64,000 nt of DNA. Origin: Leptodactylus fallax (lineage: Eukaryota; Chordata; Amphibia; Anura; Leptodactylidae). The translations under genes were made by a program, and so were the position numbers. Location of the stretch: contig CAMRHE010000021.1 of NCBI GenBank assembly GCA_947044405.1, positions 7,920,501 through 7,984,500 of the forward strand. Direction: 5' to 3'. The notes under the pieces are model-generated. The model was not told the origin of the DNA, did no database searches, and saw only the letters and a list, made by a program, of their open reading frames with translations. Below are positions 1-11,165 of this stretch, piece after piece; position 1 is the first letter of the stretch; every line of letters starts with the position of its first letter.

Positions 1-855
1 CTGCCATCTTGTTACATCTCTTTGATTGGACACCCTTAAATAGTACCAATGAATCTGTAAAATCATGCCACAAAAACAAGCTCCATAAATGGAAAAAATA
101 CAGCTCCATAAATAGTAAAATAAAAAGGATATGACTCTCTGAACATGTTGCCTCAAGAACTTTGCACAAAAGTAGTAAAACAGAGGAAAACTATACATAT
201 TGGATAATCGCCATACTCTCTGACCCACAGAATATAGCTAATACCTGATTTCTATTGCATTGTAAGCAGGGTAAAATTTGTAATTCATTTGCAAAAAACA
301 ATAGCAATTTTTCTCCCCATTCCCTCTCAGACTTTAATAAAAGTTAATCAATAAGCTATATGTACTCTAAAATTGTGTCAGTGACAAATAAAACTCATCC
401 CACAAAAACAAGACGATCCAAAAAAATTTTAACAATTTTTAGACTCATTGAAAATACCAATAAAAAAATAAAATATAAGCTAAAATAGAACCTGTCCTTA
501 GTGGTTAAGATCTCCACATGATTAATGCAATAGGTGTTTTGAACTGTCCATTTTACAGTCCTCTGACAATCGATTAAAGAGTATTTTTAGTTGTTCCCAC
601 TCCCTCACACTATATATAGAAGTTTTGAATTAGATCCACCATAGATTATTTCTTTGTAAGTAAAGGAAAAAACTTTGTTAATCCTTGTACTATTCCTCCT
701 TTTAAACTTTCTCCGTCTAAGAAATGTCATACTTTAATTTAATCTGCTCCTATTGTCATTCTAATTGATTAATAGAACAAAATCTGACACTTGTGATTCT
801 TAGTTTTTATAAAGAAATCTTAAAAACATGCCAATGTTTTTTGTTTTTTTTTGGC
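1..855. other. AT-rich DNA, nothing recognised
   Basis: This stretch is strongly AT-rich with short A and T runs. I see no coding segment, RNA gene, terminal repeat or tandem array. It may be old decayed repeat or host intergenic DNA. Confidence 0.5.
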
Positions 856-859
856 TTAG

Positions 860-1580
860 GAAACTAATTGGGTTACACAAGCGATAATTATATAATTTGC
901 ATATAAAGTTACAGACAATTTATTATTACTTGGAACACAGCAAATATTTTTATTTGCCCTTAAAGTATTGGATAGTGGCACTATCAGTAGGTTGAAAAAT
1001 CATTGCTCAAACAGGGCAGCCCTGCCTAGTGTCAATGGTAATATTAAAACCATTCAGTTATCAATCCATTATAGCAAGTCTTAGCACTAGATGTTGCCTA
1101 GACAAGTAATATGGCACTAATATCTGTACATAAAGACCATATCTCTCTAAAGTTATATGCATGAAAACCTAGTCTATCTTGTCAAAGGATTTTTTCCACA
1201 CTAAGGAAAAAAAATGGGATGATACCTAGCAACACAAATCAAATCTCAGTATAACCCATCCAGTAGTGTCTGTGGTCTGTCTTCCTGGCTTAAAGCCTAA
1301 CATATCCTGAGAGACCAAATATCCAATGACCTCCCTCAAATGGCATGCCAATATGAGTGTGAAGACATTAATATCACTATATTTAGAAGTGATATAGAGT
1401 CATATTCTTTAATTTAGTCTGTACTTTACCTGCTTTTAAAATAGTTATAACTGATGCCTCCAACATTTCATTTGGAAATGGAGCATTCTTATAGGCACAA
1501 TTATACACCTGGCCCAAATATATTTGATAAACTCTGAAGAGTTCACTTATAAAACCATCCAGTCCAGGAGTTTATATCTT
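860..1580 (-). pseudogene. Decayed L1-type LINE reverse transcriptase fragment
   Basis: Reading the minus strand from about 1580, broken frames carry L1-type reverse transcriptase blocks: a 'GLDGFISELF' block (consensus PDGF..E.) at about 1540-1570, then 'FPNEMLEAS' and, near 1010-1040, 'TRQGCP', the hallmark before the catalytic palm motif. Order and spacing fit L1/Tx1 ORF2. The segment has many stops and indels, and no poly-A end is attached. It is an old dead fragment, cut at its upstream side near 1590 where a fold-back repeat begins. The family is clear; the exact clade is inferred. Confidence 0.7.
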
Positions 1581-1593
1581 CTATGGTGAAGGA

Positions 1594-2292
1594 CAGATCC
1601 ATAACATATCAAAAAGATAAATAAAACTTAACATTTAATATAATAGTTAAAAATTCAACAAGGTCCTAATTTGCATGTAAATAGACAAATAATCGGAACA
1701 ATCTTACCGATTTCAACAGTGGACTGTAGTGGGTCCAAATGTGGCAGGGATTGTACCAAAGAATGGGTATAGGGAACTGACGGAATCATAGGAGAAATAT
1801 CTAGCTCTTTCCCTAATACCCAAAGGTATAGAGCTTCCGCCCTGACAAGGGAAGTCCTGAAGCTTTCCCTAAAAAAGCCCAATATGCACCTCCTCCCGAC
1901 GTGTTTCACCACCCTGTAACAGGTGCTCCTCAGGGGAATATGGAGGAAGAATCCGTTGGTTCAAAGTGAAGGTTGTCCTACAACCCCTTGTATGGGGGAG
2001 CTTGCAGCAGTCCCTCAGTGAAGAGCTTCGGGACTGCCCTTGTCAGGGCGGGAGCTCTATACCTTTGGGTATTACGGAAAGAGCTAGATATTCCTCCTAT
2101 GATTCTATCAGTTCCCTATACCCATCCTTTGGTACACTCCCTGCCACATTTGGACCCACTACAGTCCACCGTTGAAATCGGTACGATTGTTCCGATTATT
2201 TGTCTAGTTACATGCAAATTAGGACCTTGTTGAATTTTTAACTATTATATTAAATGTTAAGTTTTATTTATATTTTTGATATGTTATGGATC
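1594..2292. mobile_element. Inverted pair of PLE-type long repeats (fold-back)
   Basis: Two arms of about 275 bp, roughly 1594-1872 and 2019-2292, are inverted copies. For example, the start near 1594 (ccataacatatcaaaaag) is matched in reverse complement at about 2275-2292. Both arms translate to parallel peptides, which is a trivial effect of the inverted repeat and not evidence of a gene. Between the arms, on the minus strand, is a hammerhead-like core (see 1890-1940). Known Penelope-like elements carry long terminal repeats in inverted or tandem order with hammerhead motifs, so I infer a PLE remnant without its ORF. A simple fold-back MITE is the alternative. Confidence 0.55.
1890..1940 (-). 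ncRNA. Candidate hammerhead ribozyme motif
   Basis: On the minus strand the order is UUCCC, CUGAGGA, GCACC, loop, GGGUGGU, GAAA, CACG, UC, GGGAG. CUGAGGA fits the invariant CUGANGA core and GAAA the second core strand. UUCCC can pair with GGGAG (stem I). The central hairpin pairs with one bulged G (stem II). A and C of GAAAC can pair with G and U of CACGU as a two-pair stem III, leaving UC as the cleavage site. Minimal hammerheads of this form are known from PLE repeats. Cleavage is inferred, not shown. Confidence 0.5.
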
Positions 2293-2661
2293 TATGCTTC
2301 TGGTAATTAATTAACTGATCCGTGAGGAGCTAGTTATTTTGTTCTCCTTTTTTGTGTTCTATGGTTAAGCACCTAAATCTTTTCAATTGTATAGGTTCTT
2401 ATAGTAAGCACCAATAGAGGGGAATATTTTCATTCATCTGCAGAATTTTTATGTTTCACTTATTTTATTTAAAGTGGTTACTTAAGATTTGACTTGCCTT
2501 ATTCCCCATATAATAGAATTTTATTTTTTTAATTTATATTAAAGCCATGGATATGGAATTATATTGTGCTCCTCTTACAAACTGTGTAGATACTGCAATT
2601 CAGCCTAGTTTCATTTGTCTAACTGAGCTGTCAGCTGAATACACTTACCCCTTTTTGCCCA
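2293..2661. other. AT-rich DNA, nothing recognised
   Basis: No gene or repeat boundary is recognised between the inverted repeat pair and the Helitron 3' end. The sequence is AT-rich with short T runs. Confidence 0.4.
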
Positions 2662-2848
2662 CTAGTAGAATACCCATGGCTTTGCTCGCGGAAAATATGT
2701 TAAATTGTTGGTTATGCTAGCTAAAGTAAAATTTTCAGTGTCACACTGAAATTGACATTTTCAGAGTGCTACAGTAAATCTTTTTTTTCCACTTGAAATT
2801 TTTCTTATTTTCGCATTTTACTTATGTCATAACATTTATTTTAACAAC

Positions 2849-3120
2849 TTTTTTTTTTAATTTCAACATTTTTATTGAATTTACATATTCAATACATATT
2901 ATGTAGTATAATATAAATAGTATAAATATAGTTATATATTACAACTATTTTTTTAACTATTTTTTAACAAAAATTAAGATTTATGCACCCTACACAAACA
3001 TAGAATTCATTTACACCCAATTAACAATATAGTGCAATCCTTCCCCCTCCCTCCAGTGTAATCTATAAGTAGTTCACGGACAAAAGAGTAAAACTGGTTT
3101 ACAGTTAAACAAATATCTAT
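2849..3120 (-). mobile_element. 3' end of an L1-type LINE inserted in the Helitron
   Basis: On the minus strand the sequence reads an AT-rich 3' UTR, then 'ttcaataaaaatgttgaaa', then an A-run (T-run 2849-2860 on plus). This is the common 3' tail of amphibian Tx1/L1-type elements with an AATAAA signal. Only the 3' UTR is present, so it is a strongly 5'-truncated insertion between the Helitron coding end and its 3' terminus. The upstream limit is approximate. Confidence 0.5.
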
Positions 3121-3158
3121 TGTAGTGCTTTTTGGTAAACAATGTTTCTGGTTTTACC

Positions 3159-6100
3159 TTAAGGTGCATATATGAAAAGATTTTTGGGGTTACCCACTCT
3201 AGAGCAAGCAACGTACAACTGTCCATGGGAAAATCTCTCCAAATTAATGCCGGCTACTGTAAATAATTGACCTTGTGCTTTGTTTATAGTCATAGCAAAT
3301 GCAAGTCGGATTGGGAATTGCAGATGCTTAAAATTGAAGGGCATGTCGCTTGGTAGCAAAAGAATACGCGGAATGAAAACATTTGCTCCCTTAGAGTTTC
3401 CCATAAGAATAGTGGCTTCAATAACATTGGGCATGAGACTTTTAATGCTCAATCTTGTGCCGTTACACATTTTTGGTGGGTCAAGGTTCCGAAGCAAAAT
3501 TATTGTGGCTCCTATTTTTAAAGTGAGCTTATGCGGTGGCATTCCAGGAGGCTCCAAAGAATTCAGGAACTCCAATGGATACATTATGGCTTGTTCACTC
3601 TCCATGACTGAATCAATGGACATGTATGTGGTCGTTAGACCAGGCAGCCTTCCCTGAATTAGTAGATTTATGGAGCTGACACTATCATTTTTAGGCACTA
3701 GGATTGCACATTCACAAAGCCACTGATGGTTGTTAAAATTGTTACAAATATCAGGGAAAACTTGGTCAATAAGGTCCATTACTGAAGATGTCATTTCACA
3801 AAAATCTTCCAGAAAGGAAATGAGACCAGTAGTGGAAGTCTAAGTCTGGATTAACAATCCTTTGCACTCTAAAAATATCTTTACAAAGATATTCTTTGTA
3901 TTTGTCCCAAAGCGTGCAGGGATTGGAAGGTGCACAAGTTGTAATTATTATAGCGAACAGGTCTCTTAGTTGAGGTGGAAAGCAAGTGAAAGATACTTCC
4001 TGCAATGTCATGTCCCAGTGTTGATCGTCTTTGATCAGACGATGCTTTTGGTATGCTTCCCTGTAAGTTTGACACAGCTCTCCATCAACTATTTTCAAAT
4101 CTGTGAAAGAAGTTGTCCCACGGACAGTGTGAAGCAGTAATCGGAGGTAGTAACACTCTGCGTTGTTTGGGTGCACTGTATATACAGAGCATCACTGGAA
4201 CGTCCGTCCCATCCTGGGACCCTTGCACCTTGGAACATCTGAATATAATAAAGTCCTTGCAAATGGATTTGCTTGACATGGGAGAAAGAAAGCTGTCAAT
4301 GTTGTACTGGGTGGTCGAGCAGCTCTTTCCTCTGCATTCTTGGGAGTAAAATAAACTTGTCCATTTTCAAGATGGACACTGAGATGAACTACAGTTGGAT
4401 GTCTTTCATGGATGGGAAAATTTAGTAATCGCCACACGGCTTCATTACTACTTATATACCTTCCCATCTGATACAGCATAATCTCATCAGATGTACATTT
4501 TTGATTCTCTAGCTGGGAAACTGCCATATCACTGCCCTTGTTAACATATTTGCAAATGTATTTAATTGACTTAACAAAGTTACAATATTCTACGTTAATG
4601 TGTGCATCAAACATTTTTGAAAGCAGTGGTGTGTAAGGTACAACCCATCGATTATCTATTTCAAGATCTGTGTTTTGTTTAACCCGTTTTAATCTGATTG
4701 TTGCAGTATATCCTCCCTGTTCAGGTTTCCGTTTTCTGTAAAGAGGATAACCATCATCTCCTGTTTGTGTTTCTACAATCAAGTTGCGAGGATACTTTTT
4801 AGTACATTTTCCTTCCTTCATACATGGCGATCTTGGGTTAAGTGGCCCACATGGCCCATGGATCATATTTTTAGAAATAGTTTCAAAAAGTACCGGATCC
4901 TCTTCTGAATTTGGAAGTTCAGCAGAAATAACACTGTCAATTTGATCAGGGCGTATCTTATCCTTTAGCCATATCAGTAAATGAGCATGTGGAAGACCTC
5001 TTTTTTGTCACTCAATTGAATACATCCAACACTGACTTTCACCAAAAATGTAACACTTTGTAATTACGTCCATGAGCTTGATCAGTTTTTGTTTAAAAAC
5101 CCTTGCTATTAAATCATGTCGATCAGAGGGGCCCTGACCATTCAGAAGCTCTTCCTTTATCTCTGGCCAAGTTAGATTACATGTAACTGTAATAAACAAA
5201 TCAGGACGACCATGTATCCGAACTTATGTCATGGCATCCTGAGCATACTCATGCATGTGTCTGGGACTTCCAGTAAATGTAGCTGGTAAAATAAACATAC
5301 GCCCAATGTCAGCCACGTTGCCATCATTAGCAACAGCATCCCTTAAATGAATGTATTCATCCACTCTAAGTTTTTGTTGGTTTAATGGTATGTACAAAAG
5401 ATGCTCACTTTCCACCTTGGCATACATATCAACTATAAATTGATGAAAAAGTTGCCTACATTGTAAAATGTGGTTAGAAGACCCATGTCTGATCATTATT
5501 TGGTAGGCATAAAAGTCCATAGCTGATATTTTTTTTATTGGTTGGCCTAGCAGTCTTGAGAACAGTATGTGTTAGATTAAAGTGATAGCCATCTTAGCCA
5601 TTCCAAAATATTATCGGATATTGAAGAGCATCATATGATCTATGTGTTTCTGCAATACGTTGAAGATTGTCCCTTCGTCGCTGAATAATTATATCTCGGC
5701 TTTGAAAGTCCTGTCCAACCAGTATAATAGCTACTTCATTAACAGTGGGAGAATTAAATCGCCTTTCATGCTCACCAAACGGTGTCTTGTCTGCTCTTAT
5801 TACAACTTGATGTTCATCACGTGGCATTCTTTCTAAGGCTGTTTTGAAAAGGTTTACTAACTGATTGTGCTGATGAAAAAATCTTTGCAAATTCAACACA
5901 ATCTCTTTTTTTTGACTCATGTATAGCTTCACAACATCTATCAGCTTGCATTTGTTCGTCTCCCAAAAAATAAATTTGTAAAAACTTTGCATCTTCATTT
6001 GCTACAGGAAGCATTGAACCAATTTTGTGATATATTTGGACCTGGACTTTAAAAGTTGGTATAAATCCTGCTTCCTGGAGTCCAGCTGTTGTACCAAAGG

Positions 6101-6672
6101 ATGTCATCTGGAAAGATGAATTGTATCTCCTAATACTTTGCAGAAAATGCTTTGACTAGGGAGTTGTTCCTGACATGTATGAAAGAAGTGGTTCAGGAGG
6201 TAGATCTAAAGGTGGCAAACTGACTTTGCCATTTCAGCAGCACATACCAGGCGATTCCAAGTTAAACTTTTTTGCTTGACAATGCTTGCATATTATGTCC
6301 ATTTTGCCAATTATGACTTTCTAATGTGACCTATAGTCTTGAATTGGGTTGCAGTTGAAATGCTTCCAAACACAAATCAGCCTGCCTACATCTTTGCACA
6401 CGTTGCATATGTCATATGCGGTCATTTTCAGAACGTTCATCCTTTTGTTCAGATGTTTCCATATTCCTTGCTTCAGCCTGCTTTATCCGATTCTTGTGAA
6501 GACGACATTCCCATTTCTCTGATGTCTCAGCTGCCTTACATTTAGCCTGTCTCATCCATTTCTTTTCAAGCTGTGAGTCACGTTGTTCACTTGTCTCAGC
6601 TCTTTGACACAATTTTGCATTCTTAGCTTTTGTATGAACTTGCCCAATAGATGGTCGTTTTTTGGACGGCAT
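3159..6672 (-). pseudogene. Helitron RepHel replicase-helicase, broken
   Basis: Minus-strand pieces line up in Helitron order. 6672-6412 is a charged N-terminus with repeats around 'AETSEQRD'. 6107-5594 carries the Helitron N domain (GEHERRFNSPT, RDI, YDALQYPIIF). 5520-3796 is one reading frame with in-frame stops near 5224, 5008 and 4192. It includes the HUH nuclease motif at 4969-4998 (GLPHAHLLIW) and 'YVNKGSDMA' at about 4540-4560. 3794-3159 is in another frame and is the helicase C-terminus ('AMTINKAQGQ', 'GQLYVACSRV', motifs V and VI of the Pif1 family). Walker A and B motifs are absent: the sequence jumps near 3795-3830 from the inter-domain region to the helicase tail. Known role: the Rep nuclease nicks and joins strands and the helicase unwinds. 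This copy is dead. Confidence 0.85.
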
Positions 6673-6978
6673 TTTAAAAAACAGTCCTTAGTATTATGAC
6701 CCTTTAGTCTTCACCTGACACTGATAAGAGATGTAATAGGATGAATAGTAAATACAGAGCAGCCCTCACACAGTATTACTATGACCTGAAGGAGCTCACA
6801 TCTCAGTAATGAAAACCGCCTCACAGGCAGACTTGTGTAGTTGCCCATAGCAACCAATCAGAGCTCAGCTTTCACTTTACCTCAGCAGCTTCAGTAATGA
6901 AAGTTCCCTGTATAGTAAGCAATAATGACAATCTTACTATGAGGCAGTTTTCGCCTGACCAATATTGCTGCTCAGTAA

Positions 6979-7151
6979 GGCTGCTTGCACACTACAGTAT
7001 TTTTCATGGGTCTCCGGGCCGTGGATTCTACAGCTCCATAAACATTCTATGGAGCCTGCAAAATTCACAGCTTTGCGCACAAAGAAGTCTATGGAACCGC
7101 TAAATCCATGGCCCGGAGGCCCGTGAAAAATACTGTAGTGTGCAAGCAGCC
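6979..7151. mobile_element. Short fold-back MITE
   Basis: Terminal inverted repeats of about 50 bp start GGCTGCTTGCACACTACAG at 6979 and end with the reverse complement at 7151. They differ at few positions. Flanks are AGTAA on both sides (6974-6978 and 7152-7156), a possible 5-bp duplication. The centre is about 70 bp without coding potential. The superfamily is undetermined. Confidence 0.75.
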
Positions 7152-7164
7152 AGTAAGGACACCA

Positions 7165-7660
7165 GACGTGTTTTGTCAGTGCGTGAGTGTATGTGTGTGT
7201 GTGTGCATGCATGTGTATGATCCATGTGTATGTATGCATGTGTGCATGCACGTGTGTGGTCCGTGTATATTTATATGTGTGTGCGCATATGATCCATGTG
7301 TTTGTGCGTGCGCAGTGCAAGTGTCCTTGTATGTGGTAGGTTTGTGTGAGTACGCATGTGCTCTGTTGGTCCGTGTACGTAGGGTGCATCCATCTCAGTG
7401 TGTTTGTGTGCAAGTCTGGTCCTTACATTCATGTGTGTGGTGTGCATGTGGTAGTTATGGAGTGGTGTTGTGGTATTTGTGGGGTGATGTTTGTGTTGTG
7501 TGTGTCTAGTATGGTCTGGTGTTTGTGTGGTGTGTTGTGGCATTTGTGTGGTGTTGTGCTTGTGGGTTGGGATATGTGTGCTGTCTGTGTGATGTTTGTA
7601 TGGTGTTTGTGAAATGTTTGTGTGTTGTGTGTGGTGGTGCAGCTCCTTTAGCAGCGACTC
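7165..7660 (+). repeat. Degenerate GT-rich tract
   Basis: About 500 bp of TG-rich sequence (tgtgtg, catgtgtg and tggtgt variants) without a fixed unit. Open frames across it on both strands are low-complexity by-products. It directly follows the MITE at 6979-7151 and probably grew from a GT microsatellite. Confidence 0.85.
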
Positions 7661-8496
7661 TTTGGCGCCGTTGCTATAATCCGCCCCTGTCAGTCACAAC
7701 TGTTGTTTTCCCCTCAGCACTGTCACTTTCACTTCACATTTCCCCATTATATGTATAGGGCCTAACTTTGGGGGCCCCAATCTGATGATTGGGGGACGCT
7801 AGCAAGATTTAAATGTGCAGTTGTCTGCTCCTGTGGGTGGAGAGGGGGCGTGCCAAATTTCACCCAAATCAGGCGAGAACTGTGGATTTGTATAGAGTGG
7901 GCTACTACAGATTTCACATTTCCCCATTATATGTATAGGGCCTAACTTCTTCCAGCAGGAGACTACCGTTCCTCACAGTAAAATTTTGGTGGACACTTTA
8001 CAGTTTTTTGGAGGTGGCACTTTCTTTACAGCTAGCATCAATGTGCCAGAGACACAACTGTTGTGGCAGATGGACGGTCCAATCAGCCACTGAGAGAGAT
8101 CTGAGGATGAGCAACAGGTACAGGAGGGACACTGGATGTTCAGTGTTTTTGTAATGTGGCACTTCTGATTTTCTAGGGGGTCCTTCTCTCATCACTTGGC
8201 AACAGCTAGTGAAATGATCAGAACCGGAAACACCGGCAAAATACTCCTGCTATAGCATCAGAGCACTGTCATTGGTTATCTAGTACCAGATGGCCAATCA
8301 CAGCTATCGCTAAGCAGGGACCATTGTAATTGTATCCTGGTCAGCTTCCCTTGTTGCTGTTTGCAATGATCAGTTCGCAGTTCTCTTGTCCCGATGTCAG
8401 TTCAACTGTATCATGTAGATGTACGTTGGGATGCGGTAACTAACCATGTTCCCTTTTGGTACCATGCCAAATTTTGTGAAGATTTGACTTGGCAAT
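7660..8496. repeat. Interspersed repeat DNA with a duplicated 40-bp block
   Basis: A block beginning 'ttcacatttccccattatat' occurs at about 7732-7766 and again at about 7914-7948, so a unit of roughly 182 bp appears partly duplicated. The rest resembles dispersed non-coding repeat. No convincing ORF is present. Confidence 0.5.
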
Positions 8497-8909
8497 TAGA
8501 GATAAGCGAATCAATTCTGCAGAAGTGGAATCCGATCCTAATTGCTGGAAATCTTTGATTCACCATGATTCCGGATTTCCTGATGTTTCACGGTAACACA
8601 TATTTAGTAAGGACCTTTGTGACATCAGACGGTCACATGATGTTCTCTAGTGATGTGATTGGGTAGGCGTGTCTTTGCTTGTTAGCAGATCCTTCAACAT
8701 GAATAAAACTTATCCGTGCTGGAGAGAGAGAGACATGACCGTGGCATCCAAGGGCTTTCGCCATTTTACCGCCCACCTGCCCACCCCGGCTATCTGAAGA
8801 CCGGAAATAACTGTTTATTTGCCGTGAAGTAATTTGGATCGAAGCAAATTTTTTTGGAACTTCGAAACGAACTGCCGAATCGAACTTTTAAGAAATTCGC
8901 TCATCTCTA
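8497..8909. mobile_element. Non-autonomous hAT MITE (TAGAGATRAG family)
   Basis: The left end TAGAGATAAGCGAAT (8497) and the right end, read in reverse, TAGAGATGAGCGAAT (8909) are terminal inverted repeats. Flanks are ttggcaat (8489-8496) and ttggtaat (8910-8917), an 8-bp duplication with one difference, as hAT elements make. Ends and subterminal sequence match the larger hAT element at 38209-45119, so the same transposase probably mobilised both. No coding content. Its middle has a segment similar to 18740-18790 (catgaccgyggcatccaa). Confidence 0.85.
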
Positions 8910-8917
8910 TTGGTAAT

Positions 8918-10340
8918 CATTCCGCCATTACCCTTCTTACAGTAACTGGAATTTAATTGCCCTTTATTTTGCACATAGTAATATAAAACATTTTAAATTA
9001 GAGAGAAACTGTTCCATTCTAGAAAGAAACTAACATGATGCTATGAAAACTATTCTTTCTGAATTTGTTATGGAGTATAAACAGGTAAACATTGCAATGG
9101 ACTTTTCACTAGCATTAAAATTGTAAAAAAAAAAAAAAAATTCTATATCAAGATGAATATTTAAAACAGATTTTGAATTAGGAATGTATGTTTGTTGCTA
9201 GGAGACCAATGACACTGGGGAATCTCCTATCTCCAAGTATGTTCAAACAACAAGCTGCTAACACAAAGTGGCTATCATGTGGAACTAACAAATGCAAATG
9301 CCAAAAATTTTTAGAGAAAAATAAAATCAATTTTTGTCAGTAAATATGAATGAACTAGTACTCAGACATCTATACCTCTCATGTTTTTCATTTAGTTATT
9401 TTTATGTTGGTCATATGTGCAATTAAATATAGAATGTACATCCTGCTGCTTAAAAGATAACTCTTCAAAAGATTCTTGATATCACTAACTAATAATAAAC
9501 ATGCAAATATCGGAGAAAGCTAACAAAACCAGTGCAGAGATAAAAAGCAGCAATATAACCAATTAGGTTTTTCATTTATTTTTCAAAAGTCCTCTAAAAA
9601 TTTCCTACAAAAATTTTTACAGCTTAATACTCAGAAATCAACTTATTTTTAGGAGTGGGCTTCAGTCAAAATGTGATTTTCAAAGCAAAAATTAATTTAA
9701 GGTGAATATATCACATTGTACATGATGTCCTACCATATCAGCGGGCAACATGGTATAGAGCAGGAGAAACTAGGAAGATTGAATACAGTTTTTATGGGAA
9801 AATATTTTGCATAACTTGTGTTTAATTCATTTGGATCACTGATATTCTTAGGAGTCAAGTTGGCAACCCTACTTTGTCACTGACACTATGTTCACAGTTA
9901 CGTCAAAGCTTCCTTTCTTCTGGTCCATCACAGGACCATAAGAATAAAAAACAGTTTATCTAATGATGGATGGCAACTGATCTCAAGGGACCCTATTGAC
10001 TTAATTTATTGGGTATTTTTTAGCAGACATCGCCGGATGAAAGAGTCAGCCTTGCAGGACTTTTTCAACAGGGATTACAACCTACTCTGCACTGGAGTCA
10101 GAGACAGCTGACAGCTTTCTCAGTATGCACAGTTATATGGCAGGGGTAGCTGTCAATCATTGAATTGGCTCACCTACTGCAATTCTAAGCATATAAAGAG
10201 CGGTGATTTATGTCTTTTGCATCAATTATATAAACCAAGAGGTGAATGGCTACTTGATTTATTACACCATGATAGTATTGGAACACCTGCACATTACACC
10301 CGTAGGATCTTTTATTTTCCATTACTGGAACGAAGCTGTG
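8918..10340. other. Non-coding DNA, little recognised
   Basis: AT-rich sequence with an A-run near 9126-9140. No coding exons, tandem array or clear terminal repeats seen. The part after 9850 resembles dispersed amphibian repeat, without identifiable ends. Confidence 0.4.
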
Positions 10341-10475
10341 TATACCAACCCCTGAAAACAACCCTATAGCATTATCCCACCTCCATCAAACTTTACAGTT
10401 GGCGATGTAAGGCTTGCATGCGTCTCGGCTACGGAAACATATACCTTGAAACTCCTGGTACACAGTTTTTGTGCT
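10340..10475 (-). pseudogene. Tc1-like transposase scrap with internal deletion
   Basis: On the minus strand, 'CKPYI' (about 10410-10425) is followed almost at once by 'TVKFDGGGIM' and 'GCF' (about 10355-10400). In complete Tc1-like transposases these blocks lie on either side of the first catalytic aspartate (WSDE motif), so roughly the region carrying that residue has been deleted. The scrap has stops and no flanking terminal repeats. It belongs to a Tc1 family different from the other Tc1 copies here. Confidence 0.6.
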
Positions 10476-10499
10476 AATATTAAAGGTAATCAGTTAGCA

Positions 10500-11165
10500 G
10501 GAAAATCAGTATCAAACTAATAACATTTAGAACTGCTTCTAAACTTTCCAAAGATGCCATTCTTATCCTGCATTGAAGCTCCATTTTTATGAAAATCAGT
10601 ATTTTATTCTTATGCAAATTAGATGAAAAGAGCTTTAGGCCAGGGCCCCAGGTGACGTAAACTCCATGGCAAAAACCGCAGCATTTTACAGTCCTAGCGA
10701 ATCCCAACCACTGTTGCGGTTTTGGAAATTGCAGCATGTTAATTATACCTATGGAAACGCCAGAGGATTCCCTATAGGTATACTTGAAACCTCTGCGGAC
10801 TTTCTTTGAAAAGCGCTGCAGGAAAAACCGTGATGCATTTCCGCAGCAGCCCACTACATGGGGCCTTAGTCTTAAGGTAATTTCTTCTCCTCTACTCTAG
10901 ATAACTGTCCTCTAACTGCAGGCAAAGTGTGATAAAAGTGGAAGATGTTACTCAAGCAATGAGGGACAGCAGTTAGGAGCTATTTATATAGAGTGGTGAG
11001 TGAAGCTCCACTAAGAGAAGAAATGCCCCTAAAGCCCTTTTCAGCTAATATGCATAAGAATAAAATCCTGATTTTCATGAAAATGGAGCAGCTATGCAGA
11101 ATAAGAAAATTATCTTTGGAAAGTGTAGAAGCAGTCCTAAAGGCACTGTCATTAGTTTGAAAGGA
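10500..11165. mobile_element. Fold-back element with about 135-bp arms
   Basis: The left arm (about 10503-10640) and right arm (about 11020-11162) are inverted copies, recognisable by 'tgaaaatcagtattttattc' near 10588 and its reverse complement near 11065. The interior carries a copy of the GGCCCCATGT MITE. No coding content and no certain duplication at the ends. Confidence 0.7.
10636..10878 (-). mobile_element. GGCCCCATGT-family MITE nested in the fold-back
   Basis: It ends at the right with 'tacatggggccttagtctta', the mirror of the 'ggctaaggccccatg' start seen at 16282. The interior shares blocks with copies at 16280, 45190 and 59670: 'aattatacctatggaaacgc', 'ttggaaattgcagcatg', 'ctttctttgaaaagcgctgc'. 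It is a dispersed non-coding family with self-complementary interior. Confidence 0.65.

Larger units (their letters stand above)
2662..6925 (-). mobile_element. Helitron rolling-circle transposon, degenerate
   Basis: The minus strand ends at 2662 with CTAG followed by T, preceded by the GC-rich imperfect hairpin 'CGCGAGCAAAGCCATGGGTA', the usual Helitron 3' architecture. Upstream (3159-6672) lie the remains of a RepHel gene. The 5' end is not certain. I place it near 6925, after a segment with the motif 'ggttgctatgggcaact' that I associate with amphibian Helitrons. Helitrons make no target duplication, so none is expected. An L1 tail is inserted at about 2849-3120. The element cannot be autonomous. 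Confidence 0.75.

Noticed and set aside
1655..2233. Two similar 85-86-residue frames on opposite strands
   Set aside because: The similarity follows from the inverted repeat; no protein family is recognised.
7108..7612. Overlapping long frames on both strands
   Set aside because: They lie in a GT-rich tract; their Cys/Val and His/Thr-rich products are artefacts of low complexity.
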